A stretch of 8,119 bases of DNA from an uncultured bacterium. Lineage in GTDB: Bacteria; Planctomycetota; Planctomycetia; Pirellulales; UBA1268. The notes under the pieces were generated by a model, which was given only the letters and a program-made list of their open reading frames with translations, ran no database searches and was not told the origin of the DNA. A program made the position numbers and the translations under genes. The stretch spans positions 1-8,119 of the forward strand of contig CALGAS010000530.1 of NCBI GenBank assembly GCA_937959175.1, written 5' to 3'. Shown here piece by piece: positions 5,885-8,119 of the stretch (positions are counted from its first letter, which is position 1; every line of letters begins with the position of its first letter).

Positions 5885-6418
5885 ATGCCCACCAAATCCA
5901 TCCCTCGCGTCGCGGCGGCCGGTAAGCGGCTCCCGCGGGGCAACCGCGGCGGCATCGAGTTGCTGCTGGTCCATCCCGTTGAACACCTCGGCAAGCAGGG
6001 TGAGGTGGTCGAAGTCAAGCGCGGCTATGCCCTCAACTATCTGCTGCCCCAGGGCTTGGCGACGATCGCCACCGAGCATCACAAGCGGATGGTGGAGAAA
6101 CACCGGGCCAAGCTCGACGAGATCGCCCGCGAGCGGCTTGCCGGCCTGCGGAGCGTGTTGGGCGAGCTGGTGCGGACGAGTGTGACGATCGAGGCCAACG
6201 CCAACGACGAGGGCCACCTCTACGGGTCGGTCGGGGCTGCCGAGATCTCGCGGTCGCTCAAGCAGCAGGATCTGACGGTCGCGGCCGACCAGATCATTCT
6301 GCAGGGTCCGCTGAAGGAGGTCGGTCTCTACACCGTCAAGGTGCGGCTGGCACCCGAAGTGGAGGGCGACCTGAAGGTCTGGGTGGTGCCGAGCAGCAGC
6401 GAAGGCGGAGCCAAGTAG
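5885..6418 (+). CDS. rplI: Large ribosomal subunit protein bL9, N-terminally extended
   Basis: bL9 binds 23S rRNA near the L1 stalk and helps maintain reading frame. The product has 177 residues, about 30 more than the common 148-150. The canonical N-domain begins only at residue 23 (GIELLLVHPVEHLGKQG), followed by the L9 signature GEVVEVKRGYALNYLLPQGLA (39-59). The long connecting helix (about 63-95) and the C-terminal domain (99-170, with LYGSVGAAEIS) are complete. The first 22 residues are basic (Lys/Arg/Pro/Gly) and may add an rRNA contact. The start is supported by GGAG (5875-5878), 6 nt upstream of the ATG, and no Met lies between it and the domain. It follows ssb by 53 bp, leaving no room for rpsR. 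A short Ser/Gly/Lys tail ends the protein. Confidence 0.95.
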   Translation: MPTKSIPRVAAAGKRLPRGNRGGIELLLVHPVEHLGKQGEVVEVKRGYALNYLLPQGLATIATEHHKRMVEKHRAKLDEIARERLAGLRSVLGELVRTSVTIEANANDEGHLYGSVGAAEISRSLKQQDLTVAADQIILQGPLKEVGLYTVKVRLAPEVEGDLKVWVVPSSSEGGAK

Positions 6419-6539
6419 GCACCGGCTGATTCGGATAGCGAGGGTGGCCGCAGCGATCGAGGCCGGCTGGTTGATGCTGGCTGCGTCGTTGACGGCCTGA
6501 CGGAAGTATTCGCACGGCCGAGCAGGGAGGCAGCGGGCG

Positions 6540-7997
6540 ATGAGCACGGCACGTGACACACGACGGACAGGTGGTGGCCGTCGCGGGGAGCGATCGGCAC
6601 GCAACGGGGGAGCAGCCTCGCCGGCCGATCTGGTCGGGCTCCGCGACCGGCCGATGAATCACGATGCCGAGCGGGCGGTGCTCGGCAGCATCCTGCTCAA
6701 GCCGGACTGCTGCGACGACGTTGCGCTGGTCGTGCGGCCAGACGACTTCGCCGACGAGGCCCACCAGCTGCTCTACCAGCACCTGCTGGAGTTGCACGAC
6801 GGCGGCAAGCGGATCGACGCCACGATCGTGCTCGAGCGGCTCCGCACCCAGGGCGATCTCGAGCGGATTGGCGGCCCCCCGATGCTCGCCGAGACGCTCG
6901 AAGCGGTGCCCCATGCCGCCCACGCCAGCCACTATGCCCAGATCGTTCGTGACAAAGCCCTCCTCAGAAACCTGATCGACGCCGGCACCGACATCCTCCG
7001 CGAGGCCTACGACTCGGTCGACGAGCCGCGGCAGCTGCTAGCCCGGGCGGAGGAGAAGATTTTCGCGATCCTCGAGCGACGGAGCTCGGCCGATGCCCAG
7101 CCGATCGCGGCGGTGCTCGAGGATGTGATGGTTCGGATGGACGCCCGGATGAAGCACGAGCATGCCATCGGGGGCGTCGAGACGGGCTTCACCGACCTCG
7201 ATACCCTCTGCGGCGGCCTCCACAACTCGGAGCTGATCATCCTCGCGGCCCGGCCGAGCATGGGGAAGACCGCCTTTGCGATGAACATCGCCGAGCATGT
7301 GGCGATCAACACGACGCAGCCGGTCCTCTTCGTCAGCCTCGAAATGGCCTGCCTTGAACTGGCCGACCGCCTGCTCTGCTCGGCCGCCCAGGTCAACGGC
7401 CATCGGCTCCGCAACGGCACCATCTCCCAGGAAGATCGCCGCCGGCTCGTGCAGAAGTCGGCCGAGATCGGCACCGCCCCGCTCTACATCGACGACACCC
7501 CGGGCCGCACGCTCACCGAGATCGCCGCCGTCGCCCGGCGGCTGAAGCGGAAGCAGGGGCTGGCCCTGGTCGTGATCGACTATCTCCAGCTGATCGAGCC
7601 CGACAACCCGCGGGATCCGCGGCAGGAGCAGGTGGCCCGGATCGCCCGCCGGCTGAAGATGATGTCTCGCGAGCTCGACATCCCGGTGCTCTGTTTGGCG
7701 CAGCTCAACCGGCAGGCGGAGGCCTCCCGAGACAACCGCCCGCGGCTCAACCACCTGCGGGAATCGGGCGCGATCGAGCAGGATGCCGACGTGGTGATGT
7801 TCGTGCACCGCGAGGAGTATTACCAGTCGAGCGAAGAGGAGAAGGAGCGGGTCAAGGGGCAGGCCGAGATCATCGTGGCGAAGCAGCGAAACGGCCCCAC
7901 CGACGACGTGAAGCTCCTCTGGCAGCAGGACTACACGCGGTTTGTGAACCTCGAGCACCGTCCCTACGACGAGTTCGAGCAGTTCAGCGGGTTCTGA
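6540..7997 (+). CDS. dnaB: Replicative DNA helicase DnaB
   Basis: DnaB is the hexameric 5'-3' helicase that unwinds DNA at the replication fork and works with primase. The 485-residue protein has a Gly/Arg-rich N-terminal extension (1-36), the N-terminal primase-interacting domain (about 38-140, starting NHDAERAVLGSILL), a linker helix, and the RecA-like domain (about 205-475). Visible motifs are Walker A ARPSMGKT (237-244), SLEM (266-269), Walker B LVVIDYLQLI (343-352), AQLNRQAE (387-394), LRESGAIEQDADVV (406-419), and the arginine-finger region AKQRNGPT (447-454). No intein or frameshift is present. The ATG at 6540 has AGGGAGG (6524-6530) 9 nt upstream, supporting the extension over the internal Met39. 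The gap to rplI is 121 bp; the rplI-dnaB pairing is widespread in bacteria. Confidence 0.96.
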   Translation: MSTARDTRRTGGGRRGERSARNGGAASPADLVGLRDRPMNHDAERAVLGSILLKPDCCDDVALVVRPDDFADEAHQLLYQHLLELHDGGKRIDATIVLERLRTQGDLERIGGPPMLAETLEAVPHAAHASHYAQIVRDKALLRNLIDAGTDILREAYDSVDEPRQLLARAEEKIFAILERRSSADAQPIAAVLEDVMVRMDARMKHEHAIGGVETGFTDLDTLCGGLHNSELIILAARPSMGKTAFAMNIAEHVAINTTQPVLFVSLEMACLELADRLLCSAAQVNGHRLRNGTISQEDRRRLVQKSAEIGTAPLYIDDTPGRTLTEIAAVARRLKRKQGLALVVIDYLQLIEPDNPRDPRQEQVARIARRLKMMSRELDIPVLCLAQLNRQAEASRDNRPRLNHLRESGAIEQDADVVMFVHREEYYQSSEEEKERVKGQAEIIVAKQRNGPTDDVKLLWQQDYTRFVNLEHRPYDEFEQFSGF

Positions 7998-8024
7998 GGC
8001 TTCGTCCTGCGCGGGCTCGGGTTT

Positions 8025-8073
8025 GGAAAAGGGTACAGGCACCTCGCTTCGCTCGGAGCCAGTCCCCTGTTCC
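8025..8073. repeat. Imperfect palindrome (REP-like element) downstream of dnaB
   Basis: GGAAAAGGGTACAGGC (8025-8040) and GCCAGTCCCCTGTTCC (8058-8073) are inverted with 13 of 16 positions complementary, around a 17-nt centre that is itself partly self-complementary (GCTTCGC). It begins 27 bp after the dnaB stop. Two long arms with mismatches and a defined core suggest a mobile or dispersed intergenic repeat of the REP type. I have an unverified memory of similar words scattered in planctomycete genomes. Only one copy lies in the window. Confidence 0.5.
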
Positions 8074-8080
8074 ATAGAAG

Positions 8081-8102
8081 CCCCCCGGCGCGAGCCGGGG
8101 GG
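8081..8102. terminator. Perfect GC hairpin with GCGA loop, candidate end of the dnaB transcript
   Basis: CCCCCCGGC (8081-8089) pairs perfectly with GCCGGGGGG (8094-8102) around the tetraloop GCGA, which has the stable GNRA form. It lies 83 bp after dnaB. No T-run follows on either strand, so it is not a textbook intrinsic terminator. It could still end or protect the message, or be a second dispersed repeat. Confidence 0.4.
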
Positions 8103-8119
8103 ACGGCGGGCCGTTGGGC

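Noticed and set aside
6471..6512. Promoter before dnaB using TTGATG (6471-6476) or TTGACG (6489-6494)
   Set aside because: Neither has a -10-like box at 16-18 bp; the nearest TATTCG is only 12 bp from the second.
7038..8075. 345-residue open frame on the minus strand opposite dnaB
   Set aside because: It is an antisense shadow of the dnaB codon bias: no conserved motif, and Arg/Asp/Leu/Val-rich composition.

Overview
The window looks like chromosomal DNA of a GC-rich bacterium, most likely a planctomycete (Planctomycetota, perhaps Pirellulales). The reasons are the housekeeping order L25 - pth - rpsF - ssb - rplI - dnaB with no rpsR, an N-terminally extended L9, a small two-zinc-ribbon protein with a C-terminal membrane helix, and dispersed-repeat-like palindromes after dnaB. 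The taxonomic call is inference from gene content and remembered family patterns; no search was run.

Layout. Positions 2-298 hold the C-terminal end of an ABC-exporter ATPase entering from the left. Positions 332-700 hold a small zinc-ribbon membrane protein. Positions 733-2202, on the minus strand, encode an L-rhamnulokinase (rhaB) that converges on the zinc-ribbon gene. A 244-bp divergent intergenic region (2203-2446) contains 20-bp-periodic direct repeats, a good sigma70-like promoter and a small dyad. It leads into a [4Fe-4S] assimilatory APS reductase (cysH, 2447-3196). A 270-bp GC-rich gap (3197-3466) with strong inverted repeats and a candidate promoter follows.

From 3467 to 7997 all genes lie on the plus strand: L25/CTC (rplY), peptidyl-tRNA hydrolase (pth), bS6 (rpsF), single-stranded DNA-binding protein (ssb), bL9 (rplI) and replicative helicase (dnaB). 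This cluster couples translation (three ribosomal proteins and peptidyl-tRNA recycling) with replication (SSB and DnaB). Gaps of 53 to 163 bp leave room for internal promoters. After dnaB come an imperfect palindrome with 16-nt arms and a perfect 9-bp GC hairpin with a GCGA loop.

Most of the window is ordinary core genome, and I see no undescribed multi-gene system. The points worth a second look are the regulatory-looking repeats between rhaB and cysH, the structured DNA after cysH and after dnaB, the uncharacterised zinc-ribbon membrane protein, the loss of rpsR from its usual slot, and a His-to-Gln change in the Pth active-site region.
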